From assembly GCA_028708195.1 (NCBI GenBank), contig JAQVZK010000005.1, positions 1-19,196 on the forward strand: a DNA stretch of 19,196 nt, in the 5' to 3' direction. This document shows, in pieces, positions 1-7,838 of the stretch (the first letter of the stretch is position 1; each line of letters opens with the position of its first letter). The notes under the pieces are model-generated. The model did no database searches and was not told the DNA's origin. It saw only the letters and a list, made by a program, of their open reading frames with translations. Source of the stretch: Desulfovibrio sp. Lineage in GTDB: Bacteria > Desulfobacterota > Desulfovibrionia > Desulfovibrionales > Desulfovibrionaceae. The position numbers were made by a program, and so were the translations under genes.

Positions 1-1842
1 CTTGTTATCGGCGGTGGGTGGACCGGCCTTACGGCCGCCCTTGAAGCCGCAGCCACCGGATACGAAGTTGTGCTGGTGGAAAAGAGCGACAAGCTCGGCG
101 GCGCGGCCAATAACATTCCTATGGCGTCGCCTCTGGCCTCCCCCTGGGAAGACAAGCAGCCCACCAACCTCGCGGTCAAAGTCGGCGAGGTCATAGGCAG
201 CCCCAAGATCAAGGTTCACATGAACGCCCAGATGCAGAAGCTGGAAGGCCAGCCGGGCGAATTCAAGGCGGCCATCGCCACAGCCACCGGCACGGTGGAC
301 GTGGAAGTGGGCGCTGTGGTGCTGGCTACCGGCTGGGTGCCCCTGGACCAGAAGTTCCTCGCTCCTATGGGGCTTGGCAAAACCCCTATGGTGGTGGACG
401 CCGCCACCTTCGGCAAAATGCTGGTCGCTGACCAGGTCAAGGCCAACCGCATAGCCTTCGTGCTTGACACCACCATGGCCGAAGTGGCTCTGGCCAAGAG
501 CGCCGAGGAAGCCCCCGCCGAAGGTGAGGCCCCAGCCGCATCTGCCGCCCCCGCCGCGGCTGGCGCTACGGAAGGCGAAGACCTCTTTGTAAAAGAAGAC
601 CTCGAAAGCATCCGCCACCTGGCGTACTCCAACGCAGTCAACAGCGTGGGCATGCTGCGCCTGGCCAATACGGTCTGTGAAAAGACCAACGACGCCTGCC
701 AGACCTTCGTCCTTTACAAAGACATGACCGTCCCCGGTATTCTTGAGCGCTTCTACAAGAAGATGCAGGATCGCCTGGGCGTCATGATGACCAAGGCCGA
801 CGTGACCGACATTCGTGAATCGGGCGGCCATATGGTTGTGGAATGCAAAAATACCCTGCTGGGTATGGACTTTGACCTTGATGTGGACATGGTTGTTCTG
901 CCTACGGGCCTTGTGCCCACAACGGCCAAGGACGTGACCATCCATTTTGACTACCGCCAGGGACCGGATTTTCCTGATCTGGATCTGTTTGACGGCTTTG
1001 CCGACTCAAACTACATCTGTTTCCCCTACGAAACGCGCCGCACCGGCGTGTACGCGGCGGGTTGCGTGCGTCAGCCCCTGACCATGGACGCCTGCGAAGA
1101 AGACGCCAAGGGCGCGGTGCTCAAGGCTGTGCAGTGCGTTGAAGCGTCAAGCCACGGCGTGGCCGTGCACCCGCGTTCGGGCGATTTGTCCTACCCCTTG
1201 TTCAATATGGTGCGCTGCACGCAGTGCAAGCGCTGTACTGAAGAATGCCCCTTCGGCGCGCTGGACGATGACGAAAAGGGCACGCCCCGGCTCAACCCCA
1301 CGCGCTGCCGCCGTTGCGGCACCTGTTTTGGTGCCTGCCCCGAGCGCGTCATCTCCTTCGCCAACTACAACATTGACCAGATCGGTTCAATGATTCGTGA
1401 AGTGCAGGTGCCCAAGGACTTCAAAAAAGATGGCCCCCGCGTGCTCATCCTCGCTTGCGAAAACGACGCCTATCCTGCTCTGGATATGGCAGGTGAGCGC
1501 CATAAGCCCTGGAGCCCCTACTGCCGCATCATCCCTGTTCGCTGCCTTGGCTCGGTAAACGCCATTTGGGTGTCCGACGCCATGAGCAAGGGCTATGACG
1601 GTGTGATGCTTTTGGGCTGCAAATATGGTGACGACTACCAGTGCCACTTTGTGAAAGGCTCCGAAATCTGCGCCAAGCGCAAGGACAACATAGCCGAGAC
1701 TCTCAACCGCCTGGGCGTGCAGCCTGAACGGGTGGAACTGCTTGAAGTGGCCATTGACGAATACGACAAGGTTCCCAACCTCATCGACGGTTTTGTGGAC
1801 CGCATCATGGCAATGGGCCCCAACCCGTTCAAGGGCATGTAG
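1..1842 (+). CDS. qmoB: QmoB, quinone-interacting membrane-bound oxidoreductase subunit B (5' end missing)
   Basis: The frame is open from base 1, so the gene starts before the window; 613 codons plus TAG are present. QmoB is a cytoplasmic HdrA-like flavoprotein of the QmoABC complex, which passes electrons between menaquinone and APS reductase. Visible in order: an FAD-binding GGGWTGLTAA turn at the very start followed by VVLVEK; a second nucleotide-binding half; two [4Fe-4S] ferredoxin clusters (Cys406, 409, 412, 416 and Cys436, 439, 442, 446 counted from window base 1); and from about residue 479 a C-terminal MvhD-like domain (VLILACENDAYPALD, LLGCKYGDDYQCHFVKG). That ferredoxin plus MvhD tail is what separates QmoB from QmoA. 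An Ala/Pro/Glu-rich linker lies near residues 166-192. The stop codon TAG overlaps the qmoC ribosome binding site, so the two are co-transcribed. Other HdrA-type proteins are the only serious alternative, and the qmoC neighbour argues against them. Confidence 0.93.
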   Translation, partial: LVIGGGWTGLTAALEAAATGYEVVLVEKSDKLGGAANNIPMASPLASPWEDKQPTNLAVKVGEVIGSPKIKVHMNAQMQKLEGQPGEFKAAIATATGTVDVEVGAVVLATGWVPLDQKFLAPMGLGKTPMVVDAATFGKMLVADQVKANRIAFVLDTTMAEVALAKSAEEAPAEGEAPAASAAPAAAGATEGEDLFVKEDLESIRHLAYSNAVNSVGMLRLANTVCEKTNDACQTFVLYKDMTVPGILERFYKKMQDRLGVMMTKADVTDIRESGGHMVVECKNTLLGMDFDLDVDMVVLPTGLVPTTAKDVTIHFDYRQGPDFPDLDLFDGFADSNYICFPYETRRTGVYAAGCVRQPLTMDACEEDAKGAVLKAVQCVEASSHGVAVHPRSGDLSYPLFNMVRCTQCKRCTEECPFGALDDDEKGTPRLNPTRCRRCGTCFGACPERVISFANYNIDQIGSMIREVQVPKDFKKDGPRVLILACENDAYPALDMAGERHKPWSPYCRIIPVRCLGSVNAIWVSDAMSKGYDGVMLLGCKYGDDYQCHFVKGSEICAKRKDNIAETLNRLGVQPERVELLEVAIDEYDKVPNLIDGFVDRIMAMGPNPFKGM

Positions 1843-1855
1843 GAGGAAGGCAGCA

Positions 1856-3037
1856 ATGGCACAAATTACAATCAAACCTGACCTGGAGTTCGCCAGGGCG
1901 CTGGAAGAAGCGGGGGGCGAGTCCCTCAAGAAGTGCTACCAGTGCGCCACGTGTTCTGTGGCCTGCCCCTTGGCTCCTGCCAATGCGCCCTATCCGCGCA
2001 AAGAAATGGTGTGGGCCTCCTGGGGCCTCAAGGACAAGCTGCGCAGTGATATCGACCTGTGGCTCTGCCACAACTGCGGCAACTGCTCCGACCTGTGCCC
2101 CCGTGGCGCCAAACCCGCCGACCTTATGGGCGCTGCCCGTAACGTCATCTATAAAGATCTGACCGAGCCCTCCATTGTGGGCAAGTGGATGAGCAAGCCC
2201 TCAGGCCTGCCCATTCTCTTCGCCATCCCTGCGGTGCTCTGGCTTATCGTGTGGTGGATCCGCGCCGGCTTCAACGGCGGCCAGTGGTTCCCCCGCGCTG
2301 CCGACGGCCGCATTGTGTTTGGTCAGGTTTTTTATGGCGACTATACCATCGACCCCATCTTCATGCTGACCTTCTTTGCCGCGCTGTTCATACTGGCGCG
2401 GGGGGCCATGAAGCTGTGGGCACACTTTAAACCTGTGGGCAAACTGGCCGTTATCGGCAAGACCAAGTGCTGGGTATGGCATCTGTGGGACGTGCTGTGG
2501 GATGAAATTATCACCCACCGCAAGTTCGACGAGTGTGAAGACGGCCCTGTTACCGGTAAGGAAACGCCCAGCCGCAAAAACGGCCACTTCCTGCTGGTAT
2601 GGAGCTTCGCCATCCTGGCCTTTGTAACGGCTGTGGTGGCCCTGGGGCACTGGGGCGGCAAGGTTATTCCGCTCATCAAGATCGAAACCCCCATGCCGCT
2701 GACCTTCCCGGTGAAGATTCTGGCCAACATCGGCGCATTCATGCTGCTGCTGGGTCTGGGCCTTCTGACGGTTCGCCGTCTGCGCCTGAATCCCAAGTTC
2801 CAGGGGTCCAACTGGTACGACTGGTACCTGCTGGGCATCATCTGGGCAGTGGCGCTCACGGGCGTGATGGCTCAGGGCTTCCGCCTGGCGGACTGCATTG
2901 TGCCCGCCTTCCTGGTGTACTACCTGCACCTGGTGCTTGTGTGGATGCTTTTTGCCTATCTGCCCTGGTCCAAGCTCGGGCACTTTGTATACCGGACAGT
3001 GGCGCTGCTGTACGCACGCATGTACGGCAGAAGCTAG
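1856..3037 (+). CDS. qmoC: QmoC, quinone-interacting membrane-bound oxidoreductase subunit C
   Basis: 393 aa starting MAQITIKPD; ATG 1856 follows AGGAGGAAGG (1841-1850), so a longer upstream in-frame ATG at 1742 inside qmoB is rejected. QmoC is a fusion of an HdrC-like iron-sulfur protein and an HdrE-like membrane cytochrome b, and is the membrane and quinone-reactive part of Qmo. The N-terminal part carries two CxxCxxCxxxCP motifs: Cys27, 30, 33, 37 and Cys71, 74, 77, 81. The second is CHNCGNCSDLCP. After about residue 115 come roughly six hydrophobic segments (for example around LPILFAIPAVLWLIVWW and ILANIGAFMLLLGLGLL), with histidines in or near them that could bind heme b; I have not assigned ligands. 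It ends in a basic tail. Length and domain order agree with the family. Transcription comes from upstream of qmoB, outside the window. Confidence 0.94.
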   Translation: MAQITIKPDLEFARALEEAGGESLKKCYQCATCSVACPLAPANAPYPRKEMVWASWGLKDKLRSDIDLWLCHNCGNCSDLCPRGAKPADLMGAARNVIYKDLTEPSIVGKWMSKPSGLPILFAIPAVLWLIVWWIRAGFNGGQWFPRAADGRIVFGQVFYGDYTIDPIFMLTFFAALFILARGAMKLWAHFKPVGKLAVIGKTKCWVWHLWDVLWDEIITHRKFDECEDGPVTGKETPSRKNGHFLLVWSFAILAFVTAVVALGHWGGKVIPLIKIETPMPLTFPVKILANIGAFMLLLGLGLLTVRRLRLNPKFQGSNWYDWYLLGIIWAVALTGVMAQGFRLADCIVPAFLVYYLHLVLVWMLFAYLPWSKLGHFVYRTVALLYARMYGRS

Positions 3038-3049
3038 TCCTGGCGGGTT

Positions 3050-3073
3050 GGTCCCGGTGAATGCACCGGGGCC
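3050..3073 (+). other. mRNA hairpin between qmoC and qmoD-like gene
   Basis: The sequence can fold as a 10-bp stem (CCCGGTG paired with CACCGGG, extended by one G-T wobble and two G-C pairs) closed by an AATG loop. No T-run follows, so it is not a standard intrinsic terminator. It sits in the 107-nt spacer and may stabilise or separate the upstream message; this role is inference. Confidence 0.4.
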
Positions 3074-3144
3074 GACGCCAAAGTTTGGGCTGTTGGAACT
3101 GAGTTTTCATGAATAAAAAAACGATCTCCGAGGAGGAGGCCGCC

Positions 3145-3870
3145 ATGTCCGATACATCTCGCAAAGTTTTTCCTGTGGAGTCCGTGCTTGCCCTGGTGGT
3201 GGGCAAGGAAGGCGTGGACGTAAAGGAAATCGCCGGTTTTGTGGCCGGGCGCACCGTGGTTTGTGACACTTGCGCCAAGGCCGTGGGCCCCTTTGCCGCC
3301 ACCTGGCTGGCCCGCTGTTTCCCCAAGTTTCTTGACCTGGAATGGAAAGAAGGCCAGTCCTGGGACTCTTTTGTAAACAACGGCAGAAGCCTGCTTGGCG
3401 ACAGCGTTTCCCTGCCCAGCATGGACGGTCACACCAAGGCTATGGTGGATCAGGTGCTGGACTTTTTGGGCGAAGTTTATGACAGCATGGTCGCACAGAC
3501 CGCGGCTGCCACGGCTCATGAAGCACGCGTGCGTGCGCTTGAACCTACCGAAGCCCGCGCCGAAGCGCTGTCCAAAAAAGTTGACGAACTGGAAGCCAAA
3601 ATCAAGACCCTCAATGCCGATATCGGCGGCCTGCGCCGTCAGACGGCTGAATACCAGGGCAAGGTCGCCGTTAACCACGATGACCTGCTCTTGAATATCA
3701 AGGACGCCATCAAGGACGGCCTCAAGGGTATGGTTATGGCTGGCGGCGCTGGCGCTGCTATGGTCGCTTCTGGCGACGAAGCTGTGGCCGAAGCTGTTGA
3801 CGAAAACGCCGTGCCCGATGATTTCGGCTTTGGCGCGTCCGGCTCCAATTCGGACGGTTTTGGCTTCTAG
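3145..3870 (+). CDS. qmoD: QmoD-like protein, promoter-distal gene of the qmo operon
   Basis: 241 aa from ATG 3145, chosen because AGGAGG lies 8 nt upstream; an in-frame ATG at 3109 has no such site. The N-terminal part has a CDTC pair (Cys40, Cys43) and a further Cys58. Residues about 128-175 are charged heptad-like sequence, likely a coiled coil (ALSKKVDELEAKIKTL). A small apolar Gly/Ala stretch (GMVMAGGAGAAMVASG) follows, and the protein ends in a Gly/Phe-rich acidic tail (FGFGASGSNSDGFGF). There is no signal peptide. In Desulfovibrio vulgaris the gene directly after qmoABC is a conserved hypothetical gene called qmoD; position and size match, so I name it on context rather than on recognised domains. 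Its molecular function is unknown. The CxxC pair suggests metal or thiol chemistry, which is inference. Confidence 0.75.
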   Translation: MSDTSRKVFPVESVLALVVGKEGVDVKEIAGFVAGRTVVCDTCAKAVGPFAATWLARCFPKFLDLEWKEGQSWDSFVNNGRSLLGDSVSLPSMDGHTKAMVDQVLDFLGEVYDSMVAQTAAATAHEARVRALEPTEARAEALSKKVDELEAKIKTLNADIGGLRRQTAEYQGKVAVNHDDLLLNIKDAIKDGLKGMVMAGGAGAAMVASGDEAVAEAVDENAVPDDFGFGASGSNSDGFGF

Positions 3871-3904
3871 GTGAGAGCTTTTTAAGGGAAGAGGGAAAGA
3901 CTTT

Positions 3905-3944
3905 GTGGGGGAGGAACCCTTTTGTAAAAGGGTTCCTCCCCCAC
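3905..3944. terminator. perfect 19-bp inverted repeat after qmoD-like gene
   Basis: GTGGGGGAGGAACCCTTTT at 3905-3923 and its exact reverse complement at 3926-3944, with only GT between them. It lies 35 nt after the qmo stop codon and is the likely end of the operon. A clean T-run is missing afterwards (GCCCCATCCCCTAAAACG), so termination may depend on the T/A-rich stem top, or the element may be a dispersed repeat. Confidence 0.55.
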
Positions 3945-4040
3945 GCCCCATCCCCTAAAACGTTTACTTTAGTTCAGTCTCTTGCTGAGAGTCGGCTGGC
4001 TCGAAGCGTGAATGTTTCAAAGTTGACCTGTTGTACGCGC

Positions 4041-4073
4041 AGAGGCCCGCACTTCATAAAAGTGCGGGCCTCT
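4041..4073 (+). terminator. GC-rich hairpin, possible terminator
   Basis: AGAGGCCCGCACTT (4041-4054) pairs perfectly with AAGTGCGGGCCTCT (4060-4073) around a CATAA loop. A weak T-rich tail (TGCTATTG) follows on the plus strand. It could be a backup terminator for qmo, the 3' end of an unannotated small RNA starting near 3960, or a terminator for slyX read from the other side. Confidence 0.5.
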
Positions 4074-4286
4074 TGCTATTGATGACGTTATCAGCGTCAA
4101 AAAGAGCGAACAGGTCGGGGATTTGCCGCGCCGCGAGTGAGCGATTTTTGTGGCTTTTTGCCCGGCGGGGTGTCTGCCGAGGGCGGCTCACTTTCCGGTA
4201 AGTCTAGCTGCCAGTCAGGCGGCTTTCTATGCCAGCAAAAATAATGATAAAGTCTTTCCCAAAAAATTCTCCCGCAAAGCACACGA

Positions 4287-4514
4287 TCACCAGCGTTCGG
4301 GCATGGAGTGTGGCGGCAGGGTGTTTTCTGGCTGTTGCGACAGTTTATCGCGCAGGGCACCTATGATGGTACGAGCGCTTGCCAGCTCCCGTTCCACAGC
4401 GTCCAGTTGGGTTTGCTGGGCGGTGAGGGCCGCGTCGAGCTTTTCAATGCGTTCTTCCTGAAAGAAGGTCAGTTCTTCCAGGCGTGTAAGGCGATCTTCA
4501 AGGGGTTTCGACAT
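4287..4514 (-). CDS. slyX: SlyX family protein
   Basis: 75 aa (MSKPLEDRLTRLEE...), ATG at 4514 preceded by GCAGGAGAG. The whole protein reads as one amphipathic coiled coil (LEDRLTRLEELTFFQEERIEKL, then LDAVERELASARTI) and ends with Pro-Pro-His near the C-terminus. This is the typical SlyX pattern: about 70 aa, an FQE motif after the first heptads, then the Gln-rich LTAQQTQLD turn, and a PPH tail. The molecular role of SlyX is not well established. It begins 15 nt after the YgiQ-family stop codon and is the last gene of that operon. Confidence 0.85.
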   Translation of the reverse strand: MSKPLEDRLTRLEELTFFQEERIEKLDAALTAQQTQLDAVERELASARTIIGALRDKLSQQPENTLPPHSMPERW

Positions 4515-4529
4515 ATACTCTCCTGCACA

Positions 4530-6734
4530 TCAGGCGCGGCGACCGGGAGCGGGAAGCTTGCTGCTGCCCTGCCTGTTTTCGTTTGAGCGGCCATCTTGTT
4601 TGCGGTTTTTTTGCACGGGCCTTTCGGTGGGCTTGTTGCCTTGACCGGAAGCCCCGCCCTGGCTGGCGTGGCGGCCTTTGTGGCTGTCGGGGCTGCGCTG
4701 CCGGGTCTTGTCTGTGTTTTTGTGGGCATGGTCATGGCCGCCCTTGCCACGGCGTGGGCGGTTGTTGTCATCATCGCCGATGCTTCGGATTGGCATGAGG
4801 ATGCCGTGCTGGCGCAGGCGCTGGGCATCGGTGCGGGCCACATAAATGTTTTCGCCGTCCTCGTTTTTGCCGCAGTAAAACATGGCTGTGGCAACGGTGC
4901 CGGGTGTGGGGATAAAGCACTGGGTCTGGCGCGGGTTCCAGTTACGTTGGCGCAGCCAGTTGGAAAGGGTGCGCATGTCGTCGTCGGTGCAACCGGGAAA
5001 ACCGCTCATGAGGTAGGGTACCACGTACTGTTCGCGCCCTGCTGCCTTGCTTTGGCGTATAAAGCTTTCCAGAAAAGCTTCAAACACTTCCAGGGGCGGC
5101 TTGCGCATAAGGGTCAGCACGCCTGTGGCGCAGTGCTCTGGCGCAACCTTGAGCTGCCCGCCCGTGAATTCGCCCGTATAGGCAGCGAGGGCGGCGGCGT
5201 CGCGCAGTGCGAGGTCAGCGCGCACGCCACTGGCAACCCGCGCCTGTTTGACTTCAGGAAGTGTAGCCACCGTGCGCAGCAGGTTCACATGCCTGTTCTG
5301 AGGCGTGGTGAAAAACTTGCAGATCGTGGGATAACAACAACTTGTCCTGCGGCAGGTACTTTTGGCGGGTGCGCCAGCCGGGGCCTGGGCCGGGTCGTGC
5401 CTCGGTGCGTGGGCCGGGTTGGCTGCGGCATGCCCGTCAGTGCTCGCAAGGGCGGCTTCGGCGGCAGTTTGGTTTCTGGCGCGGGGGTTTTCAGCCTTGT
5501 CCAGGGCGCAGTAGCCTTGCCACATATTGGCCGTGGGACCGCCCACATCCGAGATGGCCACGGGGCCCTTGCCACGGTCCATATTTTCCTGCCCAAGCCT
5601 GCGGGCTTCGTCCAGTATGGAGGCTTCGGAGCGGGAGCTGATGCGGCGGCCCTGATGCAGGGCCAGCGAGCAGAAGGAACAGCCGCCGCCACAGCCCCGG
5701 TGGCTGGTGATGCTGGTACGCATCATTTCAGCCGCAGGTATGGCCTCGCGGTAGCTTGGGTGGGAGCGCCGGGTATAGGGGATTTCGTACAGGGCGTCCA
5801 TTTCGTCAGTGGTCAGGGGCGGGGCAGGGCGGGCCAGCACAAGGGCGCGGTCGCCCACGGGCTGAAAGGCCCAGGCGTCCAGCCTGTGCACCTGACGTTC
5901 CAGGGCCTGCGTCATGGTCAGCAGTTGTACCGGGTCTGCCAAAATTTCATCGTGTGCGGGCAGGGGCACACAGGGGGCCTCGGCCATGCTTGCGGGCAGG
6001 TTGGCAGGGCGCGGGCCTTCAGGCGTTTGCTCCAGCTTGTCCAGCCACGCTGTGCCGGGGATGCCGCGCAAGTTTTCTCCGTTGTCCAGCCGCTGTGCGC
6101 ATTCAAGCGTGGCGCGCTCGCCCATGCCCCAGATGAGCAGGTCGGCCTTGGCGTCCATAAGTATGGGCTTGCGCAGGGAGTCTGTCCAGAAATCGTAGTG
6201 GCTTACGCGGCGCAGGCTGCCTTCAATGCCGCCAAGTACGAGGGGCAGGCCAGGGAAAGCCCGGCGGGCCAGGTTGGCGTACACGAGGCAGGCACGGTTG
6301 GGCCGTGCACCGGCTTTACCACCGGGGGTATAGGCGTCGTCGTGGCGTTTTTTGCGAAAGGCCGTGTAGTGGGCCAGCAGGGAATCCAGGGCGCCCGCGC
6401 TGACCCCGGCGAACAGGTGCGGTCTGCCCATGACCAGAAGGTCTTCGGGCGTTTCCCAGCGGGGTTGGGCCACAATGCCCGCGCGGTAGCCGTGCTGGAT
6501 AAGCCAGCGGGCCAGCAGGACGCTGCCGAAGGAGGGGTGGTCTACGTAAGCGTCGCCGGTAATGAAGAGCACGTCCAGACTGTCCCAGCCGAGCGCGCGC
6601 ATCTCTTCTGCGCTCATAGGCACAAAGAGGGGCTGTCCGGGCTCTGGTTTCGGGCTGAAAACAGAAGCGGCCCCGGCATCCGCAGTGGAACGCCGGGGCT
6701 CGGAAAAGTCCGGTCTTGGGCGTTTAGTTGCCAT
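4530..6734 (-). CDS. YgiQ family radical SAM protein
   Basis: 734 aa, starting MATKRPRPDF at ATG 6734. It matches the YgiQ family: GWDSLDVLFITGDAYVDHPSFG near residues 49-70, then RHDDAYTPGG, LGGIEGSLRR and YDFWTDSLRK, the radical SAM cluster motif RGCGGGCSFC (Cys348, 352, 355), and downstream GGPTANMW, APEHCATGVL and YLMSGFPGCTDDDM. These are the YgiQ N-terminal domain, SAM core and C-terminal part. The tail after about residue 660 is basic and low in complexity, as in other members. Between GGPTANMW and the TCRRTSC cysteine group there is an Ala/Pro/His-rich insertion of about 40 residues relative to E. coli YgiQ. The family's substrate is unknown. The start overlaps the end of the EF-hand gene by 11 nt, suggesting coupled translation. 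Confidence 0.9.
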   Translation of the reverse strand: MATKRPRPDFSEPRRSTADAGAASVFSPKPEPGQPLFVPMSAEEMRALGWDSLDVLFITGDAYVDHPSFGSVLLARWLIQHGYRAGIVAQPRWETPEDLLVMGRPHLFAGVSAGALDSLLAHYTAFRKKRHDDAYTPGGKAGARPNRACLVYANLARRAFPGLPLVLGGIEGSLRRVSHYDFWTDSLRKPILMDAKADLLIWGMGERATLECAQRLDNGENLRGIPGTAWLDKLEQTPEGPRPANLPASMAEAPCVPLPAHDEILADPVQLLTMTQALERQVHRLDAWAFQPVGDRALVLARPAPPLTTDEMDALYEIPYTRRSHPSYREAIPAAEMMRTSITSHRGCGGGCSFCSLALHQGRRISSRSEASILDEARRLGQENMDRGKGPVAISDVGGPTANMWQGYCALDKAENPRARNQTAAEAALASTDGHAAANPAHAPRHDPAQAPAGAPAKSTCRRTSCCYPTICKFFTTPQNRHVNLLRTVATLPEVKQARVASGVRADLALRDAAALAAYTGEFTGGQLKVAPEHCATGVLTLMRKPPLEVFEAFLESFIRQSKAAGREQYVVPYLMSGFPGCTDDDMRTLSNWLRQRNWNPRQTQCFIPTPGTVATAMFYCGKNEDGENIYVARTDAQRLRQHGILMPIRSIGDDDNNRPRRGKGGHDHAHKNTDKTRQRSPDSHKGRHASQGGASGQGNKPTERPVQKNRKQDGRSNENRQGSSKLPAPGRRA

Positions 6735-7143
6735 TGGGCGGCGTGACCAGCGGCAGCTCGGCGCTGCCGGGATTTGGCATCATCGGGTTGCCTGGAACGG
6801 TGGGCATGGGGCCATTATTCATCGTATTTGGCCGCATGCCAGAGGAGTGGTCCTTCATGAAGCCATTCCATTCTTCAACGGAAATGAAATTGTCGCCGTC
6901 TTTATCAATGGCCACAAAGGCTTCTTCACGCATGTTTGGGAAAAGCGCTTTGAATTCTTCACGGCTGACCTTGCCGTTTTTATCGGTATCCATCTGGCCG
7001 AATTTGTCAACGGAGCCGTCGGAACCACTGCCCATGCCGGGCATGGCGAAACTTGAAGAGGCCATGAGGACAAGTGCCAGCAGGGGAAGCAGAGATATTT
7101 TCAGCAGGACTGAAAAGTCGGGCAAACGTAGGGTGCGGGTCAT
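6724..7143 (-). CDS. secreted or lipid-free periplasmic EF-hand calcium-binding protein
   Basis: 139 aa from ATG 7143 (MTRTLRLPDF...), chosen because AAGGAG lies 7 nt upstream; a start 39 nt further up lacks a site and would bury the signal peptide. Residues 1-33 form a Sec signal peptide with a basic start, a leucine-rich core and a likely cleavage after SSSFA. Two EF-hand loops follow: residues 52-63 (DTDKNGKVSREE) and 80-91 (DKDGDNFISVEE), with acidic or polar ligands at loop positions 1, 3, 5, 9 and 12. The C-terminal 45 residues are rich in Pro, Met, Gly and Asn and probably disordered. Calcium binding is expected from the loops; no enzymatic domain is seen. Its stop lies 11 nt inside the following YgiQ-family gene. 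Confidence 0.85.
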   Translation of the reverse strand: MTRTLRLPDFSVLLKISLLPLLALVLMASSSFAMPGMGSGSDGSVDKFGQMDTDKNGKVSREEFKALFPNMREEAFVAIDKDGDNFISVEEWNGFMKDHSSGMRPNTMNNGPMPTVPGNPMMPNPGSAELPLVTPPNGN

Positions 7144-7237
7144 GCGGTACTCCTTGAAAGTTCTGAAGCCGCGCGGCCCCATGCCGGGCGGTGCTGTTTT
7201 TTGAGTCGCGCTGTCGTGCCGACAGCCTGTTCTTTTT

Positions 7238-7265
7238 GAAATAAGTTCGCAAAAGGCTTTGACAA
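7238..7265 (-). promoter_or_regulatory. possible sigma-70 type promoter for the EF-hand/ygiQ-like/slyX run
   Basis: On the minus strand TTGTCA (7265-7260) is followed after 16 nt by TATTTC (7243-7238), about 95 nt before the EF-hand start. The -10 match is poor, so this is only the best candidate in the gap. The plus-strand TTGACA and TATAAT at 7259-7278 are only 8 nt apart and do not form a promoter. Confidence 0.25.
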
Positions 7266-7352
7266 GTGTTTCTATAATCCTCTTGCCCGCGACGCAATAA
7301 AAATAAAAGTTTTAGGGGGGGGCTCCTCCTCCACAAGGTTCTTCAAAAAGCT

Positions 7353-7757
7353 CTAATCGTGGCGAAAATCCGGGCCTTCTTTTTCCATACGTTCGATGCA
7401 GCGTATGAGGTTGTCGGGCTCGCCATTTTGGTGGTCATCGGGGTAGAGCAGCGCGCCCATGTAAAAGATGGAGTTGAGGCGCAGGGACATGCGGGCGCTG
7501 GAGGAGAAGTTTTCCAGAGCCATTGCAAGGCTGAAGCGCTGCTCACCTGGCAGAAATTCGAGCATGGGTTTGGCATCTTCAGCCATTGAGGACAGCAGCT
7601 CGGCCTTTTGGCGCATATAGGCATTGTAGCTGGTGGAATCGCCAGTCTCAAGGCACTGCAGGGCTTTTGCTTCAGCCTGCATAACCTGGCTGTGGCGTTG
7701 GCGTAGCCACTGGGTAAGCTGGGTCAGGGCCGGATTGGGTGTTTGATCTTGGCTCAT
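7353..7757 (-). CDS. hypothetical protein, small helical, unrecognised
   Basis: 134 aa starting MSQDQTPNPA at ATG 7757; GGAGA lies 6 nt upstream, whereas an in-frame start at 7811 has no site. I do not recognise the family. The composition is that of a soluble, mostly helical protein (LTQWLRQRHSQVMQAEAKAL, QKAELLSSMAEDAKPMLEFL), with no signal peptide and no convincing membrane helix; SIFYMGALL is the only apolar patch. Two cysteines are scattered. It follows livF in the same direction but is separated from it by a terminator-like hairpin and a large stem-loop, so it probably has its own transcript. Nothing visible ties it functionally to amino acid transport. Confidence 0.75.
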   Translation of the reverse strand: MSQDQTPNPALTQLTQWLRQRHSQVMQAEAKALQCLETGDSTSYNAYMRQKAELLSSMAEDAKPMLEFLPGEQRFSLAMALENFSSSARMSLRLNSIFYMGALLYPDDHQNGEPDNLIRCIERMEKEGPDFRHD

Positions 7758-7838
7758 GCTTTCTCCGTTTGCTTTGCCGGCGCCGAAGGCGGGGTTGGCG
7801 TTTCGGCGCACAAGGTACCAAATCTATACGCAATAGTA

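Larger units (their letters stand above)
3871..4286. other. gene-free stretch between qmo and slyX
   Basis: About 415 bases between two convergent transcription units. It holds the inverted repeat at 3905-3944, the hairpin at 4041-4073, and a looser fold at 4136-4192 (AGTGAGC with GCTCACT enclosing GCCCGGC with GCCGAGGGC). Short open frames here (for example on the minus strand from 4360 to 4097) have odd composition and no ribosome binding site, so I call no gene. Confidence 0.6.

Noticed and set aside
3034..3951. 305-codon open frame on the minus strand
   Set aside because: It is antisense to the qmoD-like gene and reads through the 19-bp inverted repeat; there is no ribosome binding site.
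4097..4360. 87-codon minus-strand frame overlapping slyX
   Set aside because: It overlaps the SlyX coding region in another frame and is rich in Cys, Pro and Arg without a pattern.
4596..6746. 716-codon open frame on the plus strand
   Set aside because: It lies antisense to the YgiQ-family gene, whose motifs are clear. Long antisense frames are common in GC-rich DNA and this one has no recognisable domains.
7259..7278. Perfect TTGACA and TATAAT on the plus strand
   Set aside because: They are only 8 nt apart, and no plus-strand gene follows for several kilobases.
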